This document shows, in pieces, positions 1 to 7,760 of a stretch of 11,828 nucleotides of DNA. This DNA comes from Acetobacteraceae bacterium (GTDB lineage: Bacteria > Pseudomonadota > Alphaproteobacteria > Acetobacterales > Acetobacteraceae). The notes below the pieces were generated by a model that was given only the letters and a program-made list of their open reading frames with translations, was not told the origin of the DNA and did not search any database. The stretch lies in the NCBI GenBank assembly GCA_019689515.1, contig JADGHI010000074.1, forward strand, positions 1 through 11,828, written 5' to 3'. How positions within the stretch are numbered: the first letter of the stretch is position 1; each line of letters opens with the position of its first letter. The position numbers and the translations under genes were made by a program.

Positions 1-1260
1 GAACATGCCCTGCGGCCGGTCGGGGCCGGGGGCGATGTCGAGCACGGGGCGGCCCTCGCCGGCGCCCCAGGCGAGCAGGCCGATGGCGGTGGCGAAGCCC
101 GGGCCGGAGGCGGCCTCCGGCAGGCCGCGCACGCTGCGCGGGCGGCCGAGCCGCACCTGGCGGCCGAGGATCTCCGCGGCGAGCTCGCGCACGCCGACGA
201 GCTGCGAGGCGCCGCCCGTGAGCACCACGCGCTTGCCGAATTCGCGCCCGAGCCCGGCCGCGTCGATCCGGTCGCGCACCAGCTCCAGCGTCTCCTCGAG
301 CCGCGGACGGATGATGCCGACGACCATGGCGCGCGGCACGCGGGCGATGTGGTGCTCGTCCTCGCCGAGCAGCGGCACGGGCAGGTATTCCCGCTCGTCG
401 TCCGAGGTGGCGTGGACGCTGCCGTGCAGCGTCTTCATCCGCTCCGCGTGGGCGACGGGGGTGGAGAGGATGCTGGCGAGGTCGTTGGTGACGTGAACCC
501 CGCCGACCGGGATCTGCGCGGTGTGCACCAGGTGCCCCTCCGCGAAGACGGCGATCGAGGTGGTGCCGCCGCCCATGTCCACGAGCACCGTGCCGAGCTG
601 GCGCTCGTCCTCGACCAGCGTGGCAAGGCCGGAGGCCAAGGGGGCGGAGACCAGCTCCTCGATCTCCAGGTCGCAGCGCAGCAGGCAGGCGCCGAGGTTG
701 CGCAAGCTGGCCTGCGCCGCGTCCACCAGGTGCAGGCGCGCGGCCAGCGTCTCGCACACCATCCCGCGCGGGTCGTCCACGCCGGGCGTCGCGTCCACGA
801 TGAAGCCGAGCGTCACCGCGTGCACGGTCTCGCGCCCGTCCTCCTCGATGCGGCGGCGGCCCTCGTTGAGGATCGCGCGGAGGTCGGCCTCGGTCACGGC
901 GCGGCCGGCGATCGGCCACTGGATGTGCAGCGGGCGGCTGTCCGGCTGGCCGCAGGAGAGGTTGACGATGGCGCCGCGGAGCTGCGTGTCGGCCATCTCC
1001 TCCGCCTGGCCGACAGCGGCGCGGATGGCGCGCTCCGCCTCCTCGAGGTCCACCACGTTGCCGTTCTTGACGCCGCGGCCGCGCTGCCAGCCGAAGCCGA
1101 GCACGCGCGGCTCGCCATCGGATTCGACGCGGGCGATCAGGCAGACCACCTTCGTCGAGCCGATGTCGAGCACGCCGAAGGTGCCGTTGCGTGCGCCTCG
1201 GCGCCTGCGGCCAACCGGCGGCGGCTCGACGGGGGCGGGGAGGCGGGCGAGGTGGTTCAT
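1..1260 (-). CDS. ftsA: Cell division protein FtsA (3' end cut off by the window)
   Basis: FtsA is the actin-like ATPase that tethers FtsZ to the inner membrane and recruits later divisome proteins. The ATG at 1260 opens a frame that stays open for 420 codons to the window edge, so no stop is seen. The visible protein has a Pro/Arg-rich leader (residues 1-25), the phosphate-1 loop DIGSTK (32-37), the FtsA-specific 1C (SHS2) region at about 95-180, phosphate-2 DMGGGTTS (228-235) and the adenosine motif TGGAS (348-352). The extreme C-terminus, where the membrane-targeting amphipathic helix lies in this family, falls outside the window. The start overlaps the ftsQ stop as ATGA (1257-1260), with a GGAG about 9 bases upstream inside ftsQ. 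ftsZ would normally follow. Identity is very secure; only the C-terminus is unseen. Confidence 0.96.
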   Translation of the reverse strand, partial: MNHLARLPAPVEPPPVGRRRRGARNGTFGVLDIGSTKVVCLIARVESDGEPRVLGFGWQRGRGVKNGNVVDLEEAERAIRAAVGQAEEMADTQLRGAIVNLSCGQPDSRPLHIQWPIAGRAVTEADLRAILNEGRRRIEEDGRETVHAVTLGFIVDATPGVDDPRGMVCETLAARLHLVDAAQASLRNLGACLLRCDLEIEELVSAPLASGLATLVEDERQLGTVLVDMGGGTTSIAVFAEGHLVHTAQIPVGGVHVTNDLASILSTPVAHAERMKTLHGSVHATSDDEREYLPVPLLGEDEHHIARVPRAMVVGIIRPRLEETLELVRDRIDAAGLGREFGKRVVLTGGASQLVGVRELAAEILGRQVRLGRPRSVRGLPEAASGPGFATAIGLLAWGAGEGRPVLDIAPGPDRPQGMF

Positions 1261-2174
1261 CCGCGTTGGCTCCGCCCTCCACGCTGGGTGTTGGCGGCCG
1301 GCGCCTCCGGCGGCCCGGGATTCCGGCGCACGATCAGCCGGTCAGGCAGGCGCAGGTCAATCGCAGCCACGGGGCGGTCCAGCAGGCCGTGCTGGCGGTG
1401 CAGCTCGCCGAGTCGCTCGATCGCCTCCGCCTCGAAGCCCTCGGGCAGCAGGACCTCGGTGCCGTTGTAGAGCTTCAGGTTCCAGCGGCGATCGCCGACG
1501 CGGATCGCGGCCTGCAGGCGCTGGGCGAGGTCGGGCTGCTCGCGCAGCCGGTCGAGCAGGGCCGCCGCGGCGCGCTCCGCCCCGGCGCCGACCACGAGCG
1601 GCAGCGGGCCGAACTGGTCGAATTTCTCGGTCGCGACCACATGGCCGGCGCGGTCGATCACCGCGAACTGGCCGGAATGCTGCCAGATGGCGAAGGGCCG
1701 GCGCTCCTCGAGCCGCACCACGATCGTGTCGGGCAGGTGGCGCTCGACATGGGCGCGCTCGACCCAGGCGAGGGTCTCCAGCCGCTCCTTCGCCCCCGCG
1801 GGCGAGAAGCCGAGGATCGAATCGCCGCGGCTGACGCCGAGCGCGGCACGGATCATCTCGATCGGCGTGTGCTCGCGCCCGTCGAGGATCACGGCCTGCA
1901 CGCGCCAGCCCATGCGCGTGCCGAGCTCCGCGACGCTCTCGGCGAGCCGCGCGACGCGCCCGGCGGGGTCGAGGGCGTAGAGCGTCAGCGCCACGGCCGA
2001 GAGCGCGCCGAGGGCGAGCAGGCCGAGCCCGGCGGGGCGCAGCAGCGCGCGGCGGCGGCGCAGCCAGAGGCGCAGGCGGCTCGGCCGGTCGGCCTGCTTC
2101 CGCCGCGGCGCGGCGGAGGCGCCGCGCCGTGCCGCCGGCTCCCGCCGGGGTGCGGTCAGCGCGTCACGGGCCAT
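1257..2174 (-). CDS. ftsQ: Cell division protein FtsQ (DivIB family)
   Basis: FtsQ is a bitopic inner-membrane protein that links FtsL and FtsB to the early and late divisome. The 305-residue product has a strongly basic Ala/Pro/Arg-rich cytoplasmic segment (1-46), one transmembrane helix at about 47-68, a POTRA-like region at about 91-160 and a beta domain containing the FtsQ-typical stretch FAVIDRAGHVV (170-180). The C-terminal tail is basic. The length is normal for alphaproteobacteria. I chose ATG 2174, which overlaps the ddl stop by 11 bases and has GAGA about 9 bases upstream. The in-frame ATG at 2183 (308 residues), with GGATG upstream, is almost as good. An ATG at 2228 would overlap ddl by 65 bases and is less likely. 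The stop forms ATGA with ftsA. No enzymatic function is expected. Confidence 0.93.
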   Translation of the reverse strand: MARDALTAPRREPAARRGASAAPRRKQADRPSRLRLWLRRRRALLRPAGLGLLALGALSAVALTLYALDPAGRVARLAESVAELGTRMGWRVQAVILDGREHTPIEMIRAALGVSRGDSILGFSPAGAKERLETLAWVERAHVERHLPDTIVVRLEERRPFAIWQHSGQFAVIDRAGHVVATEKFDQFGPLPLVVGAGAERAAAALLDRLREQPDLAQRLQAAIRVGDRRWNLKLYNGTEVLLPEGFEAEAIERLGELHRQHGLLDRPVAAIDLRLPDRLIVRRNPGPPEAPAANTQRGGRSQRG

Positions 2175-3084
2175 GACGTGCATTCTCGACCATCCAGGCG
2201 CAGAGCGCGGGGAAGGGGATGCCGACATGCGCCGCCTGCTCGGGCACCAGCGAGGTGGGCGTCATGCCGGGCTGGGTGTTGACCTCGAGCAGGAACAGCT
2301 CGCCCGGCTCGCCCTGCGTGTCGTCGTAGCGCAGATCGGCGCGGGAGACGCCGCGGCAGCCGAGCGCCTGGTGGGCGCGCAGCGCGATGTCCATCGCCCG
2401 CGCCGCGGCCTCGGGGTGGACGGGGGCAGGGATGGCGTGCCGGCTGCCGCCCTCGGCGTATTTCGCCTCGTAGTCGTAGAAGGTGTTGGCGGTCGCGATT
2501 TCCGTCACCGCGAGCGGACGGTCGCCCATCACGGCGACGGTCAGCTCGCGGCCCGGGATGTAGCGCTCGGCGAGGATCCGCGGGCCGTAGCGCCAGGAGC
2601 GCGCGATCTGCGCCCGGCGGTTGTCGCCGCCGCGCAGGATCTCGACGCCGACGGAGGAGCCCTCGTTCACCGGCTTCACCACATAGGGGAGCGGCAGCGG
2701 GTCCTCAGCCTCCAGCTCCTCGCGCGTGACCAGGCGCGAGGGAGCGACCGGCAGCCCGGCCGCGGCGAACACCGCCTTCGCCGCCACCTTGTCCATCGCG
2801 AGGGCGGAGGCGCGCACGCCGGAATGCGTGTAGGGGATGCCGAGCCAGTCGAGCACGCCCTGGATGCAGCCATCCTCGCCGAAGCGGCCGTGCAGCGCGT
2901 TGAACACCACATCGGGGCGCGGCTGGGTCAGCGCCTGGATCACCGCGGCGAGGTCCTCGCCGACCTCGATTGGCGTGACCTCGTAGCCGGCCTCGCGCAG
3001 TGCCGCGATGCACTGCGTGCCGCTGGCGAGCGAGACCTCGCGCTCGGCCGAGATACCGCCGTACAGGACCGCGACGCGCTTCAT
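2164..3084 (-). CDS. ddl: D-alanine--D-alanine ligase
   Basis: This ATP-grasp ligase joins two D-alanines into the dipeptide that MurF adds to the peptidoglycan precursor. The 306 residues equal the length of E. coli DdlB. Visible motifs are GGISAEREVSL (9-19, with the first catalytic Glu at 14), the nucleotide and serine loop VKPVNEGSSVGV (136-147), the omega loop FYDYEAKY (202-209), the metal-binding Asp250 in RADLRYD, and LLEVNTQPGMT (265-275) with Glu267 and Asn269. Family knowledge links the Tyr in EAKY to D-Ala-D-Ala synthesis; Phe-type loops occur in D-Ala-D-Lac ligases. The protein is therefore predicted to make D-Ala-D-Ala. The ATG at 3084 begins directly at the conserved KRVAVLYGG strand and overlaps the murB stop as ATGA. 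A GGAG lies 10 bases upstream. Longer in-frame starts would run through murB and were rejected. Confidence 0.97.
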   Translation of the reverse strand: MKRVAVLYGGISAEREVSLASGTQCIAALREAGYEVTPIEVGEDLAAVIQALTQPRPDVVFNALHGRFGEDGCIQGVLDWLGIPYTHSGVRASALAMDKVAAKAVFAAAGLPVAPSRLVTREELEAEDPLPLPYVVKPVNEGSSVGVEILRGGDNRRAQIARSWRYGPRILAERYIPGRELTVAVMGDRPLAVTEIATANTFYDYEAKYAEGGSRHAIPAPVHPEAAARAMDIALRAHQALGCRGVSRADLRYDDTQGEPGELFLLEVNTQPGMTPTSLVPEQAAHVGIPFPALCAWMVENARHGP

Positions 3085-4010
3085 GCGGAGGGCACTCCGA
3101 TACGGCGGATTTCCCATTCGAGATCCACGCCGGAGGCGGCGCGGACGCGCGCGCGCACCTCCTCGCCGAGGCCCTCGAGGTCGGCGGCGGTGGCGCCGCC
3201 GGTGTTGATGAGGAAGTTGCAGTGCTTCTCGCTGACCTGCGCGCCGCCGCGCCGCAGGCCGCGGCAGCCGGCGGCGTCGATCAGCTCCCACGCCTTCGCG
3301 GCGGTGCCGGACGGGTTCTTGAAGGTGGAGCCGCCGGTGCGGGCACGCACGGGCTGGGTGGCTTCGCGCGCGGCGCGGATTTCCGCCATGCGCGCGGCGA
3401 TGGCGGCGGGCTCGCCGGGGGCGGCGCGCAGGCGGGCGCGGACGACCACGCCGCGCGGCGGCAGCCCTTCGGTGCGGCGGTAGGCGAAGCGCAGCTCATC
3501 GGCGGTGAGGCGCAGCAGGCCGTCAGGCGTCGCGACCTCGGCCCAGTCCAGCACGTCCTTCACCTCGGTCCCGTAGGCGCCGGCGTTCATTGCCACCGCG
3601 CCGCCGATCGTGCCCGGGATGCCGCAGAGGAATTCGAGCCCGGCGAGGCCCGCGGCCGCGGCGTGCTCCGCGACCGTCGCGTCCAGCGCCGCCGCGCCGG
3701 CGACGATGCCGCCGTCCTCCACGGCGACCGTGCCGAAGCCGCGCGGCGCGAGGCGCACCACCACGCCCGGCACGCCGCCGTCGCGCAGGATCAGGTTCGA
3801 GGCAGCGCCGATCACGGTCAGCGGCACCGCGTCCGGCAGGTCGCGCAGCAGCAGCAGCAGGTCGTCGAGGTCGGCGGGCCGCACCAGCCACTCCGCCGCG
3901 CCGCCGACCCGGAACCAGCTGGTCGGCCCCAGCGGCGCGCCTGCCTGCACCCGCCCGCGCAGCGGCGGCAGGGTCGCGGCCGGCATGGCGAGCATCGCCG
4001 CCGCCGTCAC
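3081..4010 (-). CDS. murB: UDP-N-acetylenolpyruvoylglucosamine reductase MurB
   Basis: MurB is a cytosolic FAD enzyme that uses NADPH to reduce UDP-GlcNAc-enolpyruvate to UDP-MurNAc, the substrate of MurC. In the 309-residue product I see SWFRVGGAAEWLVRP (31-45), the FAD-binding stretch VIGAASNLILRDGG (66-79), GIPGTIGGAVAMNAGAYG (130-147), FAYRRT (175-180), and the active-site loop GGSTFKNP (226-233) with Ser228 as the likely proton donor. SEKHCNFLIN follows at 260-269, and a late Glu (298 or 300) is the probable third catalytic residue. Size and motifs fit the shorter, alphaproteobacterial type. I chose GTG 4010 because it overlaps the murC stop as GTGA and has a G-rich Shine-Dalgarno 5 bases upstream. 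ATG 3995 and ATG 3986 are alternatives that would trim only 5 or 8 residues. The stop forms ATGA with ddl. Confidence 0.96.
   Translation of the reverse strand: MTAAAMLAMPAATLPPLRGRVQAGAPLGPTSWFRVGGAAEWLVRPADLDDLLLLLRDLPDAVPLTVIGAASNLILRDGGVPGVVVRLAPRGFGTVAVEDGGIVAGAAALDATVAEHAAAAGLAGLEFLCGIPGTIGGAVAMNAGAYGTEVKDVLDWAEVATPDGLLRLTADELRFAYRRTEGLPPRGVVVRARLRAAPGEPAAIAARMAEIRAAREATQPVRARTGGSTFKNPSGTAAKAWELIDAAGCRGLRRGGAQVSEKHCNFLINTGGATAADLEGLGEEVRARVRAASGVDLEWEIRRIGVPSA
3845..3860. repeat. Short (GCA)5 trinucleotide run inside murB
   Basis: Five GCA units on the plus strand, read as CTG codons on the minus strand, give MurB Leu51-Leu55. This is a simple run of the preferred leucine codon in the FAD-domain helix; no regulatory role is implied. 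Confidence 0.5.
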
Positions 4011-5461
4011 TTCGTCCCCCCGGCCGCGGCGAGGCGGCGCAGATTCGGTGTCTTCGCCTGCAACGCGGCGAGCTGCTCCGGCAGCGCGTGCGCCCACTGG
4101 GTGATGTTGCCCGCGCCGAGGCAGACCACGTAGTCGCCGGGCCGGGCGATGGCGTGGATCATCTCGGCGAGGCTCTCGGGGGCCGGCAGCGGCACGACGC
4201 TGCGGTGGCCGTGCGCGCGCAGGCCCTCGACCAGCGCGTCCTTGTCCACGCCGGGAATGGGCAGCTCGCCGGCCGCATAGACATCGGCCACGATCACCGT
4301 GCCGGCGTCGTTCATGCACTGGCAGAACTCGTCGAACAGCGAGTGCAGCCGCGAGTAGCGGTGCGGCTGGACCACCGCGATCACGTCGCGCGCGCCCGCC
4401 TGGCGCGCCGCCTTCAGCACCGCCGCGATCTCCACCGGGTGGTGGCCGTAGTCGTCGATCACGGTGATGCCGCCGGCCTCACCGACGCGGGTGAAGCGCC
4501 GCTTCACGCCCTTGAAGCCGGCAAGCGCGGTGCGGATGGTCTGCTCGTCCACGTCCATCTCGATGCCGACGGCAATGGCGGCGAGCGCGTTCTGCACGTT
4601 GTGCTGGCCGAGCATGGGCAGGCGGAAGGGCTTGAGCGTGCGGCTCCGGCCCGCGGCGCGGTCCGTCACCGTCACCTCGAAGGTCGCGCCCATGCGGTCG
4701 GTGATCACCCGCTCCGCCCGCACGTCGGCCTGCGGCGAGAAGCCGTAGGTGACGATGCGCCGGTCGGAGAGGCGCGGGATCATCGCCTGCACCTCCGGGT
4801 GATCCATGCAGAGCACTGCGAAGCCGTAGAAGGGGATGTTGCCGACGAACTGGGCGTAGCCCTCCTTCATTGCCTCGGCCGTGCCCCAGTGGTCGAGGTG
4901 CTCGGGGTCCATGTTCGTCACCACCGCGACCACGGCGGGGAGCTTGAGGAAGGAGCCGTCGCTCTCGTCCGCCTCCACCACCATCCAGTCGCCGGCGCCG
5001 AGGCGCGTGTTGGTTCCGTAGGCGTTGACGATGCCGCCGTTGATGACGGTGGGGTCGAGCCGCGCGGCCTCCAGCACCGCGGCGACCAGGCTCGTCGTCG
5101 TCGTCTTGCCGTGCGTGCCGCCGATGGCGATGGACCATTTCAGGCGCATCAGCTCGGCCAGCATCTCCGCCCGGCGCACCACGGGGATCAGCCGCGCGCG
5201 CGCCGCCGCGACCTCCGGGTTGTCGCGCCGCACCGCGGTCGAGGTCACCACCACTTGCGCCGCGCCGAGATTGGCCGCGTCGTGGCCGATGGCGATCGGC
5301 ACGCCGGCCGCGCGCAGCCGCTCGACGTTGTAGTTCTCGGAGATGTCGCTGCCCTGCACCTGGTAGCCGAGGTTGTGCAGCACCTCGGCAATGCCGGACA
5401 TGCCGATGCCGCCGATGCCGACGAAGTGGATGGGGCCGATGGAGAGCGGAAGGGCGCGCAT
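4007..5461 (-). CDS. murC: UDP-N-acetylmuramate--L-alanine ligase MurC
   Basis: MurC is the first Mur ligase: it adds L-alanine to UDP-MurNAc with ATP in the cytosol. The 484-residue protein shows the N-terminal UDP-binding Rossmann motif HFVGIGGIGMSG (12-23), the ATP-binding P-loop GGTHGKTTTT (114-123), EADESDGSF (163-171), TNMDPEHLDHW (182-192), LGQHNVQNALAA (284-295), and the C-terminal domain motifs DDYGHHP (336-342) and QPHRYSR (365-371). Length is typical. The start ATG 5461 lies one base past the murG stop (TGACATG) and just before the conserved strand. A GGAG lies 10 bases upstream. An in-frame ATG 20 codons earlier lies inside murG and has no conserved sequence. The stop overlaps the murB GTG. 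Confidence 0.97.
   Translation of the reverse strand: MRALPLSIGPIHFVGIGGIGMSGIAEVLHNLGYQVQGSDISENYNVERLRAAGVPIAIGHDAANLGAAQVVVTSTAVRRDNPEVAAARARLIPVVRRAEMLAELMRLKWSIAIGGTHGKTTTTSLVAAVLEAARLDPTVINGGIVNAYGTNTRLGAGDWMVVEADESDGSFLKLPAVVAVVTNMDPEHLDHWGTAEAMKEGYAQFVGNIPFYGFAVLCMDHPEVQAMIPRLSDRRIVTYGFSPQADVRAERVITDRMGATFEVTVTDRAAGRSRTLKPFRLPMLGQHNVQNALAAIAVGIEMDVDEQTIRTALAGFKGVKRRFTRVGEAGGITVIDDYGHHPVEIAAVLKAARQAGARDVIAVVQPHRYSRLHSLFDEFCQCMNDAGTVIVADVYAAGELPIPGVDKDALVEGLRAHGHRSVVPLPAPESLAEMIHAIARPGDYVVCLGAGNITQWAHALPEQLAALQAKTPNLRRLAAAGGTK
4015..4021 (-). promoter_or_regulatory. G-rich ribosome-binding site that decides the GTG start of murB
   Basis: The minus strand reads GGGGGGA and ends 4 bases (5 from the last G) before the GTG at 4010. 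The two later in-frame ATGs (3995 and 3986) have only weak GGCGGCG or GGCGATG sequences upstream. This, with the GTGA overlap, favours GTG as the murB start. Confidence 0.55.
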
Positions 5462-5462
5462 G

Positions 5463-6620
5463 TCAGCGGAACTCCGGCAGGGCAGGCGCTGACCCGCGCT
5501 GCGCGACGAGGGAGAGGACAAGGTCGGCGAGTCGGCGCGCCGCCTGCGGCTGCGCGAGCGAGGCAGCGGCTGAAGCGGCGGCGGAGAGCGCGGCGGGATC
5601 GCCGAGCCAGGCGGCGAGGCGCTGGCTCAGCGTGGCGGGAGTGAAGTCCGGCTGCGCCATCACCACCGCGGCGCCCACATCGGCGAGCGCGCGGGCATTG
5701 GCGCTCTGGTGGTCGTCGATCGCGTGCGGCAGCGGCACCAGCAGGGAGGGCCGCCCGGCGCAGGCGAGCTCGGCGACGGTCGAGGCGCCGGCGCGCGCGA
5801 TCACCAGATGCGCCGTCGCGAGCCGGCCGGCAACATCGGGGAAGAAGGTCGCGAGATCGGCCGGCACGCCGGCGCGGGCATAGGCCTCGCGCACCCGCGC
5901 CAGGTCCTCGGCGCGGCATTGCTGCGTCACGAGGAGGCGCGCGCGCAGCTCCTCGGGCAGCGCCGCCACCGCCTCGGGCACCACATCGGCGAAGACGCGT
6001 GCGCCCTGGCTGCCGCCAAGCACCAGCAGGCGCAGCGCCCCCGTGCCGTCCGTCGGCGCCGGATAGGGCTGGCCGGCCAGGGCGGCGAGCGCCGGCCGCA
6101 CCGGGTTGCCGACCACCACCACGCGCTTCGCCGCTACGGCCGGCACCGCCGCGGTCGCCGCGAAGGAGAGCGCCAGCACCTCCGCCCCACGCGCGAGCAC
6201 CCGGTTGGCGCGACCGAGCACCGCGTTCTGCTCGTGCAGCACGGTCACCGGCCGCCGTGCCGCCGGCAGCAGCCGCGCCGCGGCGAGCGGCGGGAAAGAG
6301 GGATAGCCGCCGAAGCCCACCACCGCCGCGGCATCCAGCGCGCCGAGCAGCCGGCGCGCCTGCATCACGCCGACCACCAGCGCCGCCGCGCCGGTCGCGG
6401 CGCGCCACAGGCCGCGCCCCGCGAGGCCCGCGCCGCGGAGCACCAGGCGCTCGGCATTGGCGAAGGCCGGACTGTCATAGGCAGCCGAGCGCGCATCGGT
6501 CATCAGCGCCACGCGCTCGCCACGGGCCAGCAACTCGGCCGCCAGCGCCTCGGCCGGGAAGAGGTGGCCGCCCGTGCCGCCGGCGGCGATCACGATCGGG
6601 CGCACCGCGGGCCCCCTCAT
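5463..6620 (-). CDS. murG: Lipid II synthase: UDP-GlcNAc--undecaprenyl-PP-MurNAc-pentapeptide GlcNAc transferase MurG
   Basis: MurG is a GT-B, GT28-family glycosyltransferase on the cytoplasmic face of the inner membrane. It transfers GlcNAc from UDP-GlcNAc to lipid I, giving lipid II. The 385 residues contain the first glycine loop AAGGTGGHLFPA (12-23), the second glycine loop GFGGYPSFPP (102-111), HEQNAVLGRANR (129-140), the third loop LGGSQGAR (201-208), ARAGASTVAEL (275-285), and the donor-binding PLPHAIDDHQSANA (296-309). The C-terminal tail is Ala-rich and ends in LPEFR. ATG 6620 overlaps the ftsW stop as ATGA and has the best Shine-Dalgarno in the window (6627-6636). A much longer in-frame opening upstream lies across ftsW and is not coding. 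murC starts one base after the stop. Confidence 0.97.
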   Translation of the reverse strand: MRGPAVRPIVIAAGGTGGHLFPAEALAAELLARGERVALMTDARSAAYDSPAFANAERLVLRGAGLAGRGLWRAATGAAALVVGVMQARRLLGALDAAAVVGFGGYPSFPPLAAARLLPAARRPVTVLHEQNAVLGRANRVLARGAEVLALSFAATAAVPAVAAKRVVVVGNPVRPALAALAGQPYPAPTDGTGALRLLVLGGSQGARVFADVVPEAVAALPEELRARLLVTQQCRAEDLARVREAYARAGVPADLATFFPDVAGRLATAHLVIARAGASTVAELACAGRPSLLVPLPHAIDDHQSANARALADVGAAVVMAQPDFTPATLSQRLAAWLGDPAALSAAASAAASLAQPQAARRLADLVLSLVAQRGSAPALPEFR

Positions 6621-7759
6621 GCCGCCACCTCCTCTTCCGGCTGACGGTGCAGCCGCCGCCGCGTCAGCGCCAGCAGGAAGCCCATCCCGAGCGCCACCGC
6701 GATCACCGAGGACCCGCCGTAGGAGACGAAGGGCAGCGTCATCCCCTTGGTCGGGATCAGGTGCAGGGAGGAGGCCATGTTGACGAAGGCCTGCAGCCCG
6801 AACTGCGCGAGCAGCCCCGCGGAGGCGAGCACCACGAACATGTCGTTCTCGGCGAGCAGCCGGAGCAGGCCGCGCACCACGACGAAGGCGAACAGCAGGA
6901 GGATGAGCAGGCAGACCACCATGCCGAACTCCTCGCCCGCGACGGCGAAGACGAAGTCGGCATGGGCATCGGGCAGCAGGTTCTTCACTCGTCCCTCGCC
7001 CGGGCCGCGGCCGAGCAGGCCGCCCTGGCCAAAGGCCTCGAGTGCGACGGTGATCTGGTAGTTGTCGCCGGAAGAGGGGTCGAGGAAGCGGTCCACGCGG
7101 CTCCGCACGTGCGGGAACATGAAATAGGCGCCCACCGCTCCCGCCACGCCGACCGCTCCCACGATGCCGACCAGCAGCATGTTGAGCCCGGCGACGAAGA
7201 ACTGGGCGAAGAACACCGCCGTGATCACGAGCAGCATGCCGATGTCCGGCTGCCCCTTGAGGATGAGGGCGATCACGCCGAACAGGCCGATCGCGAGCAG
7301 CGCGCCGGGGAAGCGCGAGCCCGGCGCCTTGCCCTCCGCGATCAGCCAGGCGGCAACGACGGCAAAGCAGGGCTTGAGGAATTCCGAGGGCTGCAGCGAG
7401 AGGCCCGGGATCGGCAGCCAGCGCCGTGCCCCCTTGATCTCCACGCCGACGACCAGCGTCGCCGCGGTGAGCACGAGCGCCACCGCGCAGCCGAGCAGCG
7501 CCGCGCGCCGCACGCCCCGCACCGAGAGCAGCGAGGTCGCGACCATCACCGCCGCGGCAAGGGCCAGGAAGACCACCTGCTTGACGATGAACATGTGGCG
7601 CGAGGAGGCGCCGATGCGCTCCGCCACCGCCGGCGAGGCGGCGAGCAGCAGCACGTAGCCGAAGCCGATCAGCGCGAACAGCGCCGAGAGCGTCCAGCGG
7701 TCCACGGTCCACCACCAGCGGCCGAGGACGGAGGTGTCGGCGCGGGAGAAGGCGGCCAT
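6617..7759 (-). CDS. ftsW: Septal peptidoglycan glycosyltransferase FtsW (SEDS family)
   Basis: FtsW is a multi-spanning inner-membrane SEDS protein that polymerises lipid II into septal glycan strands, working with the transpeptidase FtsI. The 380-residue product has about ten hydrophobic segments, starting after a short cytoplasmic leader (1-23). SEDS hallmarks are GARRWLPIPGLSLQPSEFLK (110-129), LLPDAHADFVFAVAGEE (261-277, with Asp268 matching the proposed catalytic Asp), and LIPTKGMTLPFVSYGGSS (334-351). I call FtsW rather than RodA because the gene sits between murD and murG in the dcw order. ATG 7759 lies one base past the murD stop (TGAGATG) with GGGAGG about 10 bases upstream. An ATG seven codons earlier lies inside murD and is less likely. 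The acidic tail EEEVAA also encodes the murG ribosome-binding site. Confidence 0.97.
   Translation of the reverse strand: MAAFSRADTSVLGRWWWTVDRWTLSALFALIGFGYVLLLAASPAVAERIGASSRHMFIVKQVVFLALAAAVMVATSLLSVRGVRRAALLGCAVALVLTAATLVVGVEIKGARRWLPIPGLSLQPSEFLKPCFAVVAAWLIAEGKAPGSRFPGALLAIGLFGVIALILKGQPDIGMLLVITAVFFAQFFVAGLNMLLVGIVGAVGVAGAVGAYFMFPHVRSRVDRFLDPSSGDNYQITVALEAFGQGGLLGRGPGEGRVKNLLPDAHADFVFAVAGEEFGMVVCLLILLLFAFVVVRGLLRLLAENDMFVVLASAGLLAQFGLQAFVNMASSLHLIPTKGMTLPFVSYGGSSVIAVALGMGFLLALTRRRLHRQPEEEVAA
6627..6636 (-). promoter_or_regulatory. Strong ribosome-binding site for murG inside the end of ftsW
   Basis: On the minus strand this reads AAGAGGAGGT, nearly the full complement of the 16S rRNA 3' end, with 7 bases between GGAGG and the murG ATG at 6620. 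It is the best Shine-Dalgarno in the window and fixes the murG start. The same bases encode the Glu-Glu-Val of the FtsW tail. Confidence 0.8.
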
Positions 7760-7760
7760 C

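Noticed and set aside
2173..3483. Plus-strand open frame of 436 codons opposite ddl and murB
   Set aside because: Shadow of ddl and murB; no motif, no ribosome-binding site of note, and the minus-strand reading has all Ddl and MurB catalytic motifs.
3590..5644. Very long plus-strand open frame (684 codons) opposite murB, murC and the end of murG
   Set aside because: It is antisense to genes with intact active-site motifs, its translation is low-complexity Arg/Ala/His-rich sequence with no recognisable fold, and long antisense frames are expected at over 70% GC because stop codons are rare.
5463..7715. Apparent 750-residue fusion of an unknown domain to MurG
   Set aside because: The extra N-terminal part is the ftsW sequence read out of frame. 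The true MurG starts at the ATG at 6620, behind a strong Shine-Dalgarno.
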